Source: Rhinopithecus roxellana (lineage: Eukaryota > Chordata > Mammalia > Primates > Cercopithecidae). Taken from it: 64,000 nucleotides of DNA. The notes beneath the pieces are model-generated. The model saw only the letters and a program-made list of their open reading frames with translations, had not been told where the DNA came from and did no database searches. A program made the translations under genes and the position numbers. The stretch is from assembly GCF_007565055.1 (NCBI RefSeq), contig NC_044554.1:13803921-13867920 (forward strand). Direction: 5' to 3'. Numbering within the stretch: position 1 is the first letter of the stretch; every line of letters starts with the position of its first letter. This document shows, in pieces, positions 53,588 through 64,000 of the stretch.

Positions 53588-53768
53588 GGATTAACCTTTA
53601 TTGAATGCCTACCATGTACACAGTTACCATGGCAGGGGATTTATGTCATCTCTTTTAATGTTTACAGCACTCTAATGTGCATTAAAAACCTAGAGAAATG
53701 GCCACTGGCTTGAGTTCTCATGGATTGGTAAGTGATGGAACAGGTATTCAGCCTAGCCTAGAGGCTTG
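53588..53768 (+). mobile_element. MIR SINE fragment
   Basis: CTTTATTGAATGCCTACCATG is the MIR left part, and the rest follows weakly to TATTCAGCCTAGCC. Confidence 0.7.
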
Positions 53769-53879
53769 TTACCAGAAAGCTGTACATTTGGACTGCGACT
53801 TGTATCTTGACTCTCCAGCCCTAGAATAGTTAGTTGCAACTTTTCCATGACTGTAACAGTTTATTTTTTTTGTTGTTGT

Positions 53880-54120
53880 TGTCTCTCTCTCTCTTTTTTT
53901 TTTTTGAGGCAGGGTTTCACTGTGTTTCCCAGACTGGAGTACAGTGGTGCGATTTCGGCTCACTGCCAACCTCTGCCTCCCGAGCTAAAGTGATTCTCCT
54001 GCTTCAGCCTCCTGAGTAGCTGGGACCATAGGCATGCGCCACCATGCCCTACTAATGTTTGTATTTTTTTGATAGAGATGAGTTTTCACCATATTGGCCA
54101 GGCTGGCCTTGAACTCCTGA
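53880..54120 (-). mobile_element. AluS/AluJ, 5'-truncated
   Basis: Antisense Alu from a CT-rich then T-rich tail to GGCCTTGAACTCCTGA, where Alu homology stops abruptly. Confidence 0.9.
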
Positions 54121-54349
54121 AAGAAGTTTTTGGGGGGTGATAAGAATCTTGAAAAAATTACCTCCTTTCCTTCATCTCACCAGTCACCGATTTCCTTTTC
54201 CTGGATACAACCATTATTGGCTTGTTGCTCCATCCAGTGCTTAGGATGTCTGTGTAAAACAAATGATACTATACATAGTGCTCTGCACTGTTTTATTCAT
54301 CAGTGTATCTTTCATCTTAATACATGTAGAACTGTTTAATAATTTTTGT

Positions 54350-54475
54350 GTAACAACTTTATTTTAAAAGATTATTTACGTACCATGTAATTACCCTTTT
54401 AAAGTATACCATTCAGTGGTTTTTCAGTATACTCAGAGTTGTGCAACCATCAACCACCTAATTTAATGTTTTATT
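54350..54475 (-). mobile_element. Old L1 (L1M type) 3' UTR, first part
   Basis: TACCCTTTTAAAGTATACCA and GTTGTGCAACCATCAACC are an antisense L1M 3' UTR. Interrupted by an Alu arm. Confidence 0.85.
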
Positions 54476-54643
54476 TTTGTAGAGATGTGGTCATGCTCTG
54501 TTGCCCAGGCTGGAGTGCAGTGGCTATTTACAGGTGTGATTGTGGCATATTATAGCCTTGAACTGCTGAGCTCATGTGATTCTCCCATCTCAACCTGCAG
54601 AGTAGCTGGGACAATCAGCATGTACAGCTATACCCAGCCCTCT
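54476..54643 (-). mobile_element. Old Alu monomer in the L1
   Basis: TTGTAGAGATGTGGTCATGC to GCTATACCCAGCC, about one arm plus an inserted ATTTACAGG-like piece near 54528. Confidence 0.8.
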
Positions 54644-56040
54644 TAATTTTAAAACAATTTTATCACCCCCCCAAAAACTTCATACACTTGAGTAGTCACC
54701 TGTATTTTCTCTACCCCTGCAGCCTTATGCTGTTACGAATCTACCTTCTGTTTCTATAGATTTGTCTATTGTAATCATTTTATACAAATTGAATCATACA
54801 TGTGGTCTTTGGTGGCTGGCTTTGATTTATAATACTTTAATGCTGTCAAGGGCATTAAAGTATTATAAACCAGTACCATCTATCAGTACTTCATTTCTCT
54901 CTATTGTTGAGTAATAGTCTATTGTATTGGATATACCACATTTTGATTTATCCATTCATCAGTTAGTGGATGTTTGGGTGGTTTCTATTTTAGGCTATTA
55001 AGAAAGTACAGCTGTGAGTGTTCATGTACACGTTTTTGTGTGGACATGTTTTCATTTCTGCAGAGTATATACCAAGGAGTAGAATTGCTACGTCATATGA
55101 TAACCCTTTTTTACTTTCTGAGATATTGCTAGACTATTTCAAACTGGCTGCACCATTTTCCATTTTCATCATCAATACCTGTGGGTTCTCTGTTTTGTAC
55201 ATCGCTGACGTCACTTTTGTTGTCTGTCTTTTTGATTATTGCCATCCTAGTAGGTATGAAGTGGTATCTCATTGTGGTTTTGATTTTTTCATTTTTCTGA
55301 TGGCTAGTATTGTTGAGTCTCTTTCCTAGCAGTTTTATAGTTTTAGCTCTTATATTTAGGACTTCGATCCATTATGAGTTGGTTTCTGTATACGGTGGGA
55401 GGTAAGAATTCAGTTTTCTTCTTTGCATGTGAATATTCAGTTGTTCCATCACCATTTGTTGAACAGACTGTGCTCTCCCAATTGAATTGTCTTGGCATCC
55501 TTGTTGGAAATCAGTTGACTATAAATGCAAGGCTTTATCTCTGGGCTCTCAATTCTATTCCATTGGTCTTCATCCTTATGCCAGTATGACATTGTCTTGA
55601 TTAGTATAGCTTTGTAGTAAGTTTTGAATTTGGAAAGTATGAATCCTCCAGTTTTTTTTTCTTTTTCATGGTTGTTTGACTATTCTGGGACCTTGCATTT
55701 CCATATGAGTTTTAGGAATGGCTTGTCAAATTCAGCAAAGAATCCAGCTGGGATTTTGATAGGGATTTCATTGAATCTGTAGGGGGCATTTTCCCATATT
55801 GACAAACAGTATTAAGTCTCCAATCCATGGATATGGGATGTCTTCTGTTTATTTAGGTCTTTAATTTCAACAAGATACTGTAGTTTTCATAGTATGTTTT
55901 ACACTTCTTTTGTTAAATTTATTTCTAAGTATTTTATTATTTTTGATGCTATTGTGAATAGAATTGTTTCATTTGCCTCATCCTTTTTGAGAGTTTTGTA
56001 TGGATGTGCCATAATTTTTATCATGATGTTATTAACAAGT
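54644..56040 (-). mobile_element. Old L1 (L1M type), second part, with deletion
   Basis: Antisense L1 from 3' UTR into ORF2: GGAGTAGAATTGCTACGTCA, AGTGGTATCTCATTGTGG, TATGAGTTGGTTTCTGTAT and TTTGATAGGGATTTCATTG in order. At about 55322-55330 it jumps from GTTGAGTCTCTTTC to GCAGTTTTATAGTTTTAGC, skipping roughly 0.4-0.5 kb of L1. A perfect hairpin replaces L1 sequence at 54826-54869. Confidence 0.88.
54826..54869. repeat. Perfect 18-bp inverted repeat with 8-nt loop
   Basis: Arms TTTATAATACTTTAATGC (54826-54843) and GCATTAAAGTATTATAAA (54852-54869) are exact reverse complements around TGTCAAGG. They stand where L1M copies have ordinary unique sequence. Confidence 0.97.
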
Positions 56041-56358
56041 TTCCTATTGATAGACATTTAGATCCCAATGTATTGCTGTTTGCAGACATTGCCGCAGAGT
56101 GTGTGTATCACTAAGGTAAATTCCACTAAAGAGAACTACTGAGCTGCAGGGTATCAGATATTGGAATCATCTGTGAAATTTAAAATGGTTATATACTGCC
56201 TGTTTATCATTTTACTGCTTATTTTAAAACTTACAGTAAGGTATTTATAATAAGCTGTGTAAAAAATGTTCCAAACTCTTTCAGCTAACCTTATTACTTA
56301 TTAAAAATAGTGATATGCTGAAAGAGGCTCATGTGCTTAAAAAAAAAAATACCTACAG
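56041..56358. other. AT-rich unique DNA
   Basis: May include more diverged L1; not resolved. Confidence 0.3.
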
Positions 56359-56512
56359 CAGTGCTGTCCAATATAACTTTCTGTGGTGATAGAAATGTTC
56401 TATATCTACACTGCCCATACTGTGCTGTAGCCACGAGCCATATGTGATTACTGAGTGCTTGAAGTAGGATGACTGAATTTTTAATTTTATTCCATTTTAA
56501 TTAATTTGTCTT
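56359..56512 (+). mobile_element. hAT-type DNA transposon
   Basis: CAGTGCTGTCCAATATAACT, GAAATGTTCTATATCTACAC, GCCACGAGCCATATGTG and TGAATTTTTAATTTTATTCC; best preserved of the four copies, 3' end missing. Confidence 0.8.
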
Positions 56513-57418
56513 CTAGCTATCATATTATGTAACGCAGGTTTAGGATTTCATTTATTTCCTGTGTTCTAAATTACTTTAGAAGGTAGAAAGTTGACTGCTT
56601 TTGAATTTTGTTGATCCATTGTATATTAGTAATTGTGTATGCCTTTAGATCTAAAGCTTGTGGAAGTTAGCAGAAGGCTTGTGTAAAGTGGTACATCTTA
56701 CATTTTTTCCTGAATAGCATGAGACAATCATTAGTTGTTATAGCAGCTTTCACCAATATAAGTCTTAATAAACAGTTCCTTTTTTGTGACAGTTTATTCA
56801 TTCTGCACCTAGCTGGCTTCAGATTGTCTACAAACATAGCTTTTAGATAGAAAAGCATATGGGTCTTTAGTTTGCTTGTTCTTCTTGTATGTGTGTCTTA
56901 TCCTAATGTAAAAGGTAGGCTTACTTTTGCATTAGTATGTGCTCTAAAATCTGTTTTTGAAACTTACAAACTTATGTTGGCAATTATAGTAGGGGTCCTT
57001 GACTATAGATTATAATGTTGGTGGCTTGTTTAACTTTGTACTTTGGCTTTGAACTGGGCTCTGCCCTTGGCTCTTTTATTCCCCAGTTTCTCCCCAGCAC
57101 TCTTACATGCTTGGAAAGGCTTTGGCTTCCAGCTGCATGGTCATGCTTCAATTTGCTTCAGTTTCAATCACCTTTGCTTCAATTTGCAGCTCAAACCTTT
57201 ACTTTTCATCTATAAATTTTATGTATTAAGCAATCCCTGCTGTATTCCGTGCTGCTTGGTATCCCACTTGCCTGTGAAACTCAGAGGAGCTGGAACTGGT
57301 TACTTTTCTCTAAACCCCTTCACTTCTTCATCCACCTGCTCTATTCTCTATCCAAATGAATGGTACAGTAGATCAGACCAGAAATGAAGAGTCAAGCATC
57401 CACTTCTAGCAAATGAGT
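56513..57418. other. Unique DNA
   Basis: No recognised transposon. A 114-codon ORF at 57043-57387 has no recognised domain. Confidence 0.4.
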
Positions 57419-57420
57419 TA

Positions 57421-57734
57421 GAGTTGTCCTTAGGTGTTTGTGGGGAATTGGTTCCAGGATCCCATCTGATACCAAAATCCACGGATGCTGATATAAAATG
57501 ATTTAGTATTTGCGTGTCACCTGTGCACATGCTTCTATATACTTTCAGTTATGTCTAGATTCCATCACCTAATAGTGTATATACTATGTAAATAGTTGTA
57601 ATACCTAATTGTTTATGGAATAATGACAAAAAGTCTGTATATGTTCAGTACACATGCAGCCGTCACCCCATATTTAGGATCCACAGTTGTTTGAATCCAT
57701 GGATGCGGAACCCATGGATACAGAGCAACAACTG
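57421..57734 (+). mobile_element. MER2 DNA transposon, full length
   Basis: GAGTTGTCCTTAGGTG to ATGGATACAGAGCAACAACTG, with TA at 57419-57420 and 57735-57736. Internal CTATGTAAATAGTTGTAATA and GGAATAATGACAAAAAGTC match MER2. Longer in its middle than the copy at 4239. Confidence 0.92.
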
Positions 57735-57856
57735 TACTGAGTTCTGAGTTCCAGTTTTTATCATCTCTGTCCTGGACTAACAGTTTTAGCATTTTCCCAT
57801 GAATTTTATTTCTTCTTGCTTTTATCCTTTCTACCCGTTCTACAATCTAATTTCAT

Positions 57857-58330
57857 GTGTTTTTTTGCAGAACGGTAATCTTTGTTTCTATAATTGCATT
57901 TCAGTGGCTACTACTTGACTCAGAGATAGAGCCCAAGCTCCTTAGCATTGTGGATTATTCTTTTGAATTGTGGATTATTCCTGTGCCTAACCTCTTTCCT
58001 ATTTCCAGTCATACCAGATTAGCTTGGGCCTCTGTGCTTTTGATGATGTGGTTCTCTGAGACTTGGACCTCCTCCAGTCAGCCTCATTGTGGCCAGTCTA
58101 TGAGATCACCTCTAGATGTCTCTGACTTGGCCCACTGCCATCTCTGTTTCCATAGCGATACCAGGAGCAGTTGTTTACATTTGTTGTTTATATGCACTTC
58201 TCCCCTCCCCGCTAGACTGTACACCCCTCAGCGCTGGGCATCTGTATGCTTCTGGGTAGTTGTAGAATCAGTGGATGTCATTTTACATGCATTTGGACTT
58301 ACTGGTTTAACTTTTCTGTCTTTCTCCATT
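57857..58330 (+). mobile_element. L2 3' fragment
   Basis: Order of L2 landmarks: TCAGTGGCTACTACTTG..., AGAGCCCAAGCTCCTTAG, CCGCTAGACTGTACACC and GCGCTGGGCATCTGTATG. A 20-bp tandem (ATTGTGGATTATTC twice) sits at 57945-57980. The 166-codon ORF across it is not supported as a gene. Confidence 0.65.
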
Positions 58331-58723
58331 TCCCACAAATGTTTTATAAAATATTAGTAGTTCTAGTGGCATAAGACATATGTAGCGCCGAAATGCAATT
58401 TTAGGACCAGAGGCTTGCTTTCTGCAAAGAATATATGGAATTGATGTGTGAAATGGGAAGGATAAAAGCAAGAAACAAGGAAATTAATGAGGAAATGTTA
58501 GTCCAGGAAATAGATGATGAAAACCTGAACTCAGAACTCAGTGAGGTGATCAGGCAGCAGTACCTTTATAACACCAACTCCTTTGTTTTCTAAAATGTAG
58601 ATTAGTTGGGAAGCAGGTCTGGTTTACTTACATCCTCTCCAACTTTTAGTTGGCTGTGTTCTACTTTCTAGAAAACAGTATTTGGCTTGGAATTATGATT
58701 GTTTGCTATTAGGTCTTGGAGAG
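58331..58723. other. Unique DNA
   Basis: No recognised repeat or exon. Confidence 0.4.
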
Positions 58724-59133
58724 TGATACAGTTTGGATATGTGTCCCCGCCCAAATCTAATGGTGAATTGTAATCCCCTGTGTTGGAGGTGGTTCCTGGT
58801 GGGAAGTGATTGGATCATGGGGGTGGATTTCCCCTTTGATGCTGTTCTCATGATAGGCAGTGAGTTCTCCTGAGATCTGGTTGTTTTAAAAGTGTATAGC
58901 ACCTCCCCCCTCACTCTCACTCTTGTTTCTGCTCCGGCGATGTGATGCACCTGCACCCCCTTTGCCTTCCACCATGACTCTAAGTTTCCTGAGGCCTTCC
59001 GAGAAGCTTAGTAGATACCAGTATCATTCTTCTGTATAGCCTGCAGAACCGTGAGCCAATTAAATCTCTATTCTTTATAAATAACCCACTTTTCAGGTAT
59101 TTTCTTATAGCAATGCAAAAATGGACTTATTCA
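58724..59133 (+). mobile_element. MSTA-type MaLR solitary LTR
   Basis: TGATACAGTTTGGATATGTG, TGATTGGATCATGGGGG, CTTTGCCTTCCACCATGAC, GTGAGCCAATTAAATCTC and the end AATGGACTTATTCA are the MSTA order. Contains an ATTAAA polyadenylation hexamer. No internal gene region. Confidence 0.9.
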
Positions 59134-59222
59134 GGGAATAAGATACTTTTACCTGACTATTCCCAAAAGAGAACTGTCTCCCATTCTGGATTACCCAGCT
59201 TAAGTCCGCTGGCCATTTCAAT

Positions 59223-59250
59223 TATTTAAAAAAAAAAAAAAAAAAAAAAT
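59223..59250 (+). repeat. A-run, about 23 nt
   Basis: Near-pure A homopolymer with no Alu or L1 body attached on either side. Confidence 0.9.
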
Positions 59251-59316
59251 CAGATCTTTTTGAGTCTGATAATTCTCCATGGTCTACTCTAGTACAGTTT
59301 GAGGAACTTGGCAGTG

Positions 59317-59860
59317 TATTCACTTTCACTTGCTGTGTAACAAATTACTGTACACTTAGCAGCTTAAAACACCTATTAACTCACAGTTCTGTAGCACAGA
59401 AATCAGGGCAGCATACTGTGACTGGATTCTTATTAGACTGAAACGAAGGTGTTGGCCAAATCTGCAGTTCTCATCTGAGCTTCAGGGTTCTTTTCCAGCT
59501 CCCTGGTTGTTGGCAGAACTCATTTCCTTGAGTTTGTAGGACTGAGGTCTTTGTTATCTTACTATTCTAGCTGTTGACAGGGAGCACCGTCACTCCTAGA
59601 GGCCACTGGCAGTTTCTTGCTCTGTGTGGCCCTAGTTCACAAATGATGTCTGCTTTTTTCCAGGTTAGCTGGAGTCTGCCACTCTGCTTCCCCTTCTTTG
59701 ACTAGTCGAAGAAAACCCTCTGCTTTTAGGGACTGGTGTGATTAGGTCAGGCCACCCAGTGTGATCTCCCTTTGGCATGTAGTGTAGATAACTGGATAAC
59801 AGGTGGAATATCTCACACTCACAGATCTACCCATACTCAAGAGGAGCAGGAGATTTCACG
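59317..59860 (+). mobile_element. Ancient interspersed repeat, LTR-like, family not named
   Basis: TTGCTGTGTAACAAATTACTG, AAGGTGTTGGCCAAATCTGC, TTGTAGGACTGAGGTC and GGGACTGGTGTGATTAGGTC recall a common old mammalian repeat, probably a retroviral LTR. Named by recollection of the pattern only. Confidence 0.6.
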
Positions 59861-60686
59861 TGGATGAGGGTCATTGCACATTTAGGTTTGATTTACACAA
59901 AGTTTTTGAACTTAACCTTTCATTAAAGAGGAATATGTGAAATTATCTAAAGTTCGAAACATATCTGGTCCTAAGCATTTTGAATGAGGGATACTCAACC
60001 TATATCGACTGATTCTGCTATTAAGTAGAAGTTGGGTATTTCTCAAGCTGACAGTCATCACCAAGAGAGGAAGAAGGAGGGAGGTAGGAAGGGAGAGAGA
60101 AAAAGTTTAGATATAGAGTGGACATAGGGAGGAAAGAAAATGAAATTTGACTTTATGTGAATGTCCCTAAAATACTACCTGAAGAAATTCATCTAGAGCT
60201 CCTTTTCTTTATGTTTGATTACAGATTAACTGAACTGTATTTCTTAAGTTGTGTCAGTTGCTATCTAAGCTGATAGCGAAGGAGAGGACATTTTTCCTAC
60301 TAAATGTAGAGTTTATTTTTTCTTTGCTGAAAAGAAATACACAGTAGCAGCTGAGAGGAAATCAGAACTCTTATCTGCTTGCCATGGCAATTTAGAGCAG
60401 ATGAGACTTGTAGTTTCCTGGGTTGTTCAGTTTTTCCTTCCTTTTCTGACAGCAAGTGTACATGCAGAATATAGTATGAAGTACATAGCATGATAAGATA
60501 ATTTTAGTATTATAATATGATATTGAAAGAAAAATATTTTTGTTTCTTTAAACCACATTTTAAATTTAGAGTCATAATTAGAATTTTTGTATTTTATGTA
60601 GTGTAAAAATAAATATAGTTCTTTGTGAAAAATATAAGTAGCTAGTGGAATTTTGCTTTCCAAATTAATTTCATTCCCATCACTGA
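59861..60686. other. Unique DNA with a GA-rich patch
   Basis: Purine-rich patch at 60062-60105; no recognised element. Confidence 0.4.
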
Positions 60687-60689
60687 AGT

Positions 60690-61045
60690 GCTGTATTTTT
60701 TTTCTCCCCTCCCCTCTTTTTCTCTTTTGCTTTGCTTTGGTTTGCTCTTTTTCTTTCTCTTTTTTCTTTCTTCTCCCTTTTCTTCCCTTCCCTCCCCTTC
60801 CTTCCCCTCCCCTCCCCTCCTCTCCCCTCCCCTCCCCTCACTTTCTCCCCTCCCTTCCCCCTTCCCCTTTCTCCCTCCCTTCCCCCTTCCCCCTCCCTTC
60901 CCCTTCCCCCTCCCTTCCCCTTCCCCCTTCCCCCTTTCCCTATTCCCCTTTCCCTTTTCCCTTTCCCTTTCATCTTTCCTTTTTCCTTTTCCCTTCTCTT
61001 CCCTTTCCCCTTTCCTTTCATTTTTCCTTTTCTATTTTGTTGTTT
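60690..61045 (+). repeat. 350-nt polypyrimidine (C/T) tract
   Basis: Almost pure C/T, built of CCCCT, CCCTTCC and CCTTT-like units. It lies at the tail end of the AluJ that follows and probably grew from its A-tail. The minus strand holds repeated runs of four G at 60807-60840. Confidence 0.97.
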
Positions 61046-61334
61046 CTTTTTTTTCTGAGACAGGGTCTCACTCTCTCACGCAGGTTGGAATGCAGTGCTG
61101 TGATCTCAGCTCATTGCAGACTCCCATGCTCAAGCAATCCTCTCACTTCAGCCTCCTTAGTAGCCGGGACTACAGATGTGTGCCACCATGCCCAGCTAAT
61201 TTTTGTAGTTTTTGTGGAGACAGGGTGTTGCCAGGTTGCCCAGGCTGGTCTCAGACTCCTGGGCTCAACTGATAAACCCACCCGCTGTGGCCTCCCCAAA
61301 GTGGATCACAGGTGGGGGCCACTGCACCCAGCCT
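61046..61334 (-). mobile_element. AluJ, full length
   Basis: Antisense Alu: TCTGAGACAGGGTCTCACTC to GGCCACTGCACCCAGCC. Imperfect duplication AAGTGCTGTATTTTTTT (60686 on) / AAAGTGGTATATTTCTT (61335 on) spans Alu plus polypyrimidine tract. Confidence 0.9.
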
Positions 61335-61624
61335 AAAGTGGTATATTTCTTTATATTTCTTATAGTACATGAAAACATGTTCTTAAATTAACACCTTGTT
61401 TAAATTTTGGACCTTTAGATAAAATCTCAGTCTCCTTTTTAAAGAATTACAGATTAATTTTCACTCTGAATGTAGCTGAGCTTATGGTAAAAGAGACTAT
61501 GCATATTGATTGCTTAAATCTCCACATAGATATTTCTAACTATCTTGAAGTCATACATTTTATAATGGTATAGTGTTGGATATTTAAAATATCTATAGCT
61601 GTATTGGGGTTTTCTTTTATTGTT
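61335..61624. other. AT-rich unique DNA
   Basis: No recognised element. Confidence 0.4.
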
Positions 61625-61627
61625 TAA

Positions 61628-61766
61628 AAATATATTGTTATTTTTGTAGAGATGAGGTCTTGCTGTGTTGCCCAGGCTGGCCCCAAACTCCTGGGCTCAA
61701 GCGATCCTCCTGCCTCAGTGTCCCAACTGGCTGAGACTACAGGTGTGCACCACCACACCTGGCTTC
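61628..61766 (-). mobile_element. Free left Alu monomer (FLAM-like)
   Basis: TTTTTGTAGAGATGAGGTC to CACCACACCTGGC; one arm only. Confidence 0.85.
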
Positions 61767-61767
61767 T

Positions 61768-63065
61768 TTTATTTTTTAACAATAGCTTTTTGAAGTATAA
61801 TTCACATAACATACAGTTTGCTTATGTAACATATATATTTCAGTGTTGTTTATTATGTTCACAGAATTGTACAACCATTACCACATTAGGACATTTTCAT
61901 CCCTCCTAACGGATATCCCATATCTACTAGCAGTCAGTCCCCATTTTCCTCCTATTTTCTCCATTTCCCCCAACCCTCAACATAGGCATCCACTGATTTA
62001 CCCTATCTCTATGCATTTATCTGTTCTAGACATTTGATGGAAAATGGAAAATCATACAACCTGCGGTCTTTTCTGACTGACATCTGTCACCCAGCATAAA
62101 GTTTTGGAGGATCCATCTATGTTGTAGCATACTATCAGTACTTCTTTTCTCTTTATTACTGAATAACATTCCCTTGTAATGATATGCCCCATTTTATTTA
62201 TTAGTTGGGGGATGTTTGGGTTATTTCTGCTTCTTGTTAAAAATAATAATACTTCTTTGAACACCGTGGATGAGATTTTGCTGGACATACGCTTTCATTT
62301 CTCTTGGGTATATACTTGGGAGTGGAATTGTTGATTTGGTAATTTTATATTTAAACTTTTGAGGAACCACCAGACTGTTTTCCAACATGGCTAGTGCCAT
62401 GTTACACTTCCCACCAACAATGTTTGAAGAGCCCTACTTCTTCATCCTTCCTTAAAACACTTATTATCTGACTTTTTTTAGTAGCCATTCTAGTTGGTAT
62501 GAAGTGGTATCAGATTGTGGTTTTGATTTCCATTTCTCTGATTACTAACAATCTTGAGCATCTTTTCATGTATTTATTGGTCGTTTGTATATCCTCTTTG
62601 GAGAAATGTCTTTCCAATCCTTTTTATCCATTTTTAAATTGGTGTGCCTTGTTGAATCAGAAGAGTTCTTTATGTATTCTAGACACAAGTCACTTACCAC
62701 TTATGATTTGCAAGTACTTCCCTCCATTCTGTGACCTTTAAATTTTCTTGATGGTGCCCTTTTAAGTACAAAAGTTTAAAATTTTGAAGTCCATTTGTTT
62801 TTTCTTGTATTGCTTATGCTTTCAGTGTCATGTGTAAGAAGCGTTGCCTAACCTAAGGTCGTGAAGATTTACTCCTGTGTTTTTTCCTGAGAGTTTTATA
62901 GTTTTAGCTCTTTCATATAAAGTCTGTGTGTGTGAGAGAGGTCTAACTTTATTTATTTTGCATATGAGTGTCTATTTGTTGCAGTACCACTGTTGAAAAG
63001 ACTATTCTTTTACCATTTAGTTATTTTGGTATTCTTGTTGAAAATATTTATGGGTCATTTCCTCT
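61768..63065 (-). mobile_element. Old L1 (L1M type) 3' half
   Basis: Antisense L1 from 3' UTR (AAGTATAATTCACATAACAT, GTACAACCATTACCACATTA) through ORF2 landmarks (TTGGGTATATACTTGGGAGT, GAAGTGGTATCAGATTGTGG, TTGCAAGTACTTCCCTCC, GTCGTGAAGATTTACTCC, ACCACTGTTGAAAAGACTA). Many stops and indels; inactive. Confidence 0.9.
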
Positions 63066-63273
63066 GCCATTGCTGCTTATATACTTCTAATAATTTCTAT
63101 GTGAAATAGCTTCCTCATGGCTTTCATTAGGATTGACGAAAGTTGCTTTGTTTTAATCTGTTGATAGATTTGATGAGATAACCCATCGTGTCTTGGTCTT
63201 TTACAGTGTTGCAATTTAACCAGGCTTTGCAGTACTCTAGAAGCCATCAGAAACCACTTTAAAGAAGCCATCC

Positions 63274-63442
63274 TTGGCCAGGCGCAGTGGCACACTCCTG
63301 TAGTCCAAGCTACCCACCAGGCTGAGGCAGGAGGGTCGTTTGAGCCCAGGAGTTCAAGGTTGCAGTGAGCCGTGAATGCGCCACTGCACTCCATCCACTC
63401 TGGGCAACAGAGCGAGACCCTGTCTCAAAATGAAAATAAAAG
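63274..63442 (+). mobile_element. Alu with central deletion
   Basis: GGCCAGGCGCAGTGGCACAC joins right-arm sequence at about 63303 and ends GAGCGAGACCCTGTCTC. Flanks AAAGAAGCCATCCTT / AAAGAATCCAGCCCT resemble a diverged duplication. Confidence 0.9.
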
Positions 63443-63450
63443 AATCCAGC

Positions 63451-63736
63451 CCTAAGACAGTATGGCTTGGCTTTCACTTCTCTGTTTCTGCGCTAGGAGA
63501 AATTTACCTGGGTTTTCCTATGTGGTAGACAGTAACAAGGATGGAGGGATGAAAAAGAATTGGCGGTTACATGGAACCGAGGCTTTCTATGATGAACTGA
63601 GTGATTTGAGAATTGGTGATAATTAGTATGAAGTAGGTCATTAGAAGTTGTGGAACAGATAATCATCACTTATGGACAGGAATCTCTCAATGTGAGGCTG
63701 AAATGCCCCTCAGTACAGGTTGGATCTGAAAGGTCT
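63451..63736. other. Unique DNA
   Basis: No recognised element. Confidence 0.4.
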
Positions 63737-63949
63737 AGAGTTGTACCATCCACTAGAAATATTCACATATAAAACATTTTAATATCTAGCAAGTAGAAAA
63801 TTATTAATAAAATATTTTTACTTTTTTGGTTACTGAGTCTTGGGAATCTAATATGTATTTCATACTTCTAGTACATCTCAGTTTGAACTAGCTACTTCAC
63901 GTGCCCGATATCCCAATGTGGCTGGTGGCTACTGTATTGGGCAGCACAG
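63737..63949 (+). mobile_element. hAT-type DNA transposon, longer variant
   Basis: TAGAGTTGTACCATCCACTA start, GAAAATTATTAATAAAATAT, CATCTCAGTTTGAACTAGC and right end TGTATTGGGCAGCACAG; nearly both ends present. Confidence 0.75.
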
Positions 63950-64000
63950 TTCTAGATGTTTTGATACGACAGCCAGTTGAACTATTAATCAGCATTACTA

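Noticed and set aside
57857..58357. 166-codon plus-strand ORF
   Set aside because: It overlaps an L2 fragment and shows no domain or splice context.
60653..61336. 227-codon ORF, the longest in the window
   Set aside because: It is read through the polypyrimidine tract and the antisense AluJ. The S/P/F/L-only composition comes from C/T repeats, not a protein.

Overview
The window is nuclear DNA of a primate, most likely an Old World monkey (Cercopithecidae). It is saturated with Alu (AluJ, AluS, AluY) and primate L1 copies. Two of the youngest Alus (35569-35655 and 38053-38358) carry bases I associate with Old World monkey AluY (AluYR-type): GAGCTGAGATCCGG in the right arm, and in the longer copy also a CTCAAGCC start and GGCGTAAACCC. 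The genus cannot be told from this sequence.

Nothing is organised like a bacterial or viral genome: no dense ORFs, operons, ribosomal or tRNA genes, or CRISPR array. The window reads as one very long intron, or intron plus intergenic DNA. The best host coding candidate is a 64-nt exon at 818-881 (good acceptor and donor, one open frame, plausible peptide), whose parent gene I could not name. If it is real, about 63 kb downstream of it shows no second convincing exon. Two weaker coding-like spots are a 36-codon ORF at 12000-12110 and a CpG-rich open segment near 32434-32626. The only recognised gene-derived sequence is a broken processed copy of ribosomal protein L36 at 24969-25390, minus strand.

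Layout: 1-5890 is mostly AT-rich unique DNA with one MER2 transposon. 5895-11606 holds an old L1M cut by an Alu, an L2 piece, a 2.5-kb L1PA/L1PB-like insertion with an 84-bp target duplication, and two Alus. 11607-24300 is unique DNA with scattered Alus, MIR and L2. 24294-27790 holds an AluY inside an L2, the RPL36 pseudogene and four more Alus. 27790-35320 is repeat-poor (MIRs, one MaLR LTR, MER5A, MER1). 35550-45020 is Alu-dense, and also holds an L1 split by the monkey-type AluY and a complete ERV1-type solo LTR. 45020-54120 holds hAT and Alu copies, an Alu with an apparent 3' transduction, and a long repeat-poor tract. 54350-64000 holds two old L1M blocks, L2, a second MER2, an MSTA LTR, an AluJ with a 350-nt polypyrimidine tail, and hAT copies.

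The most informative signals are structural. They are the exon candidate, the 84-bp L1 duplication, the solo LTR with matched 4-bp duplication, the Alu 3' transduction with its own AATAAA, a 49-bp direct repeat spaced 1069 bp apart, two miniature Alus with clean duplications, and an 18-bp perfect hairpin inside an L1. I see no evidence for a previously undescribed multi-gene system. Repeat family names come from memory of consensus sequences and were not checked by search.
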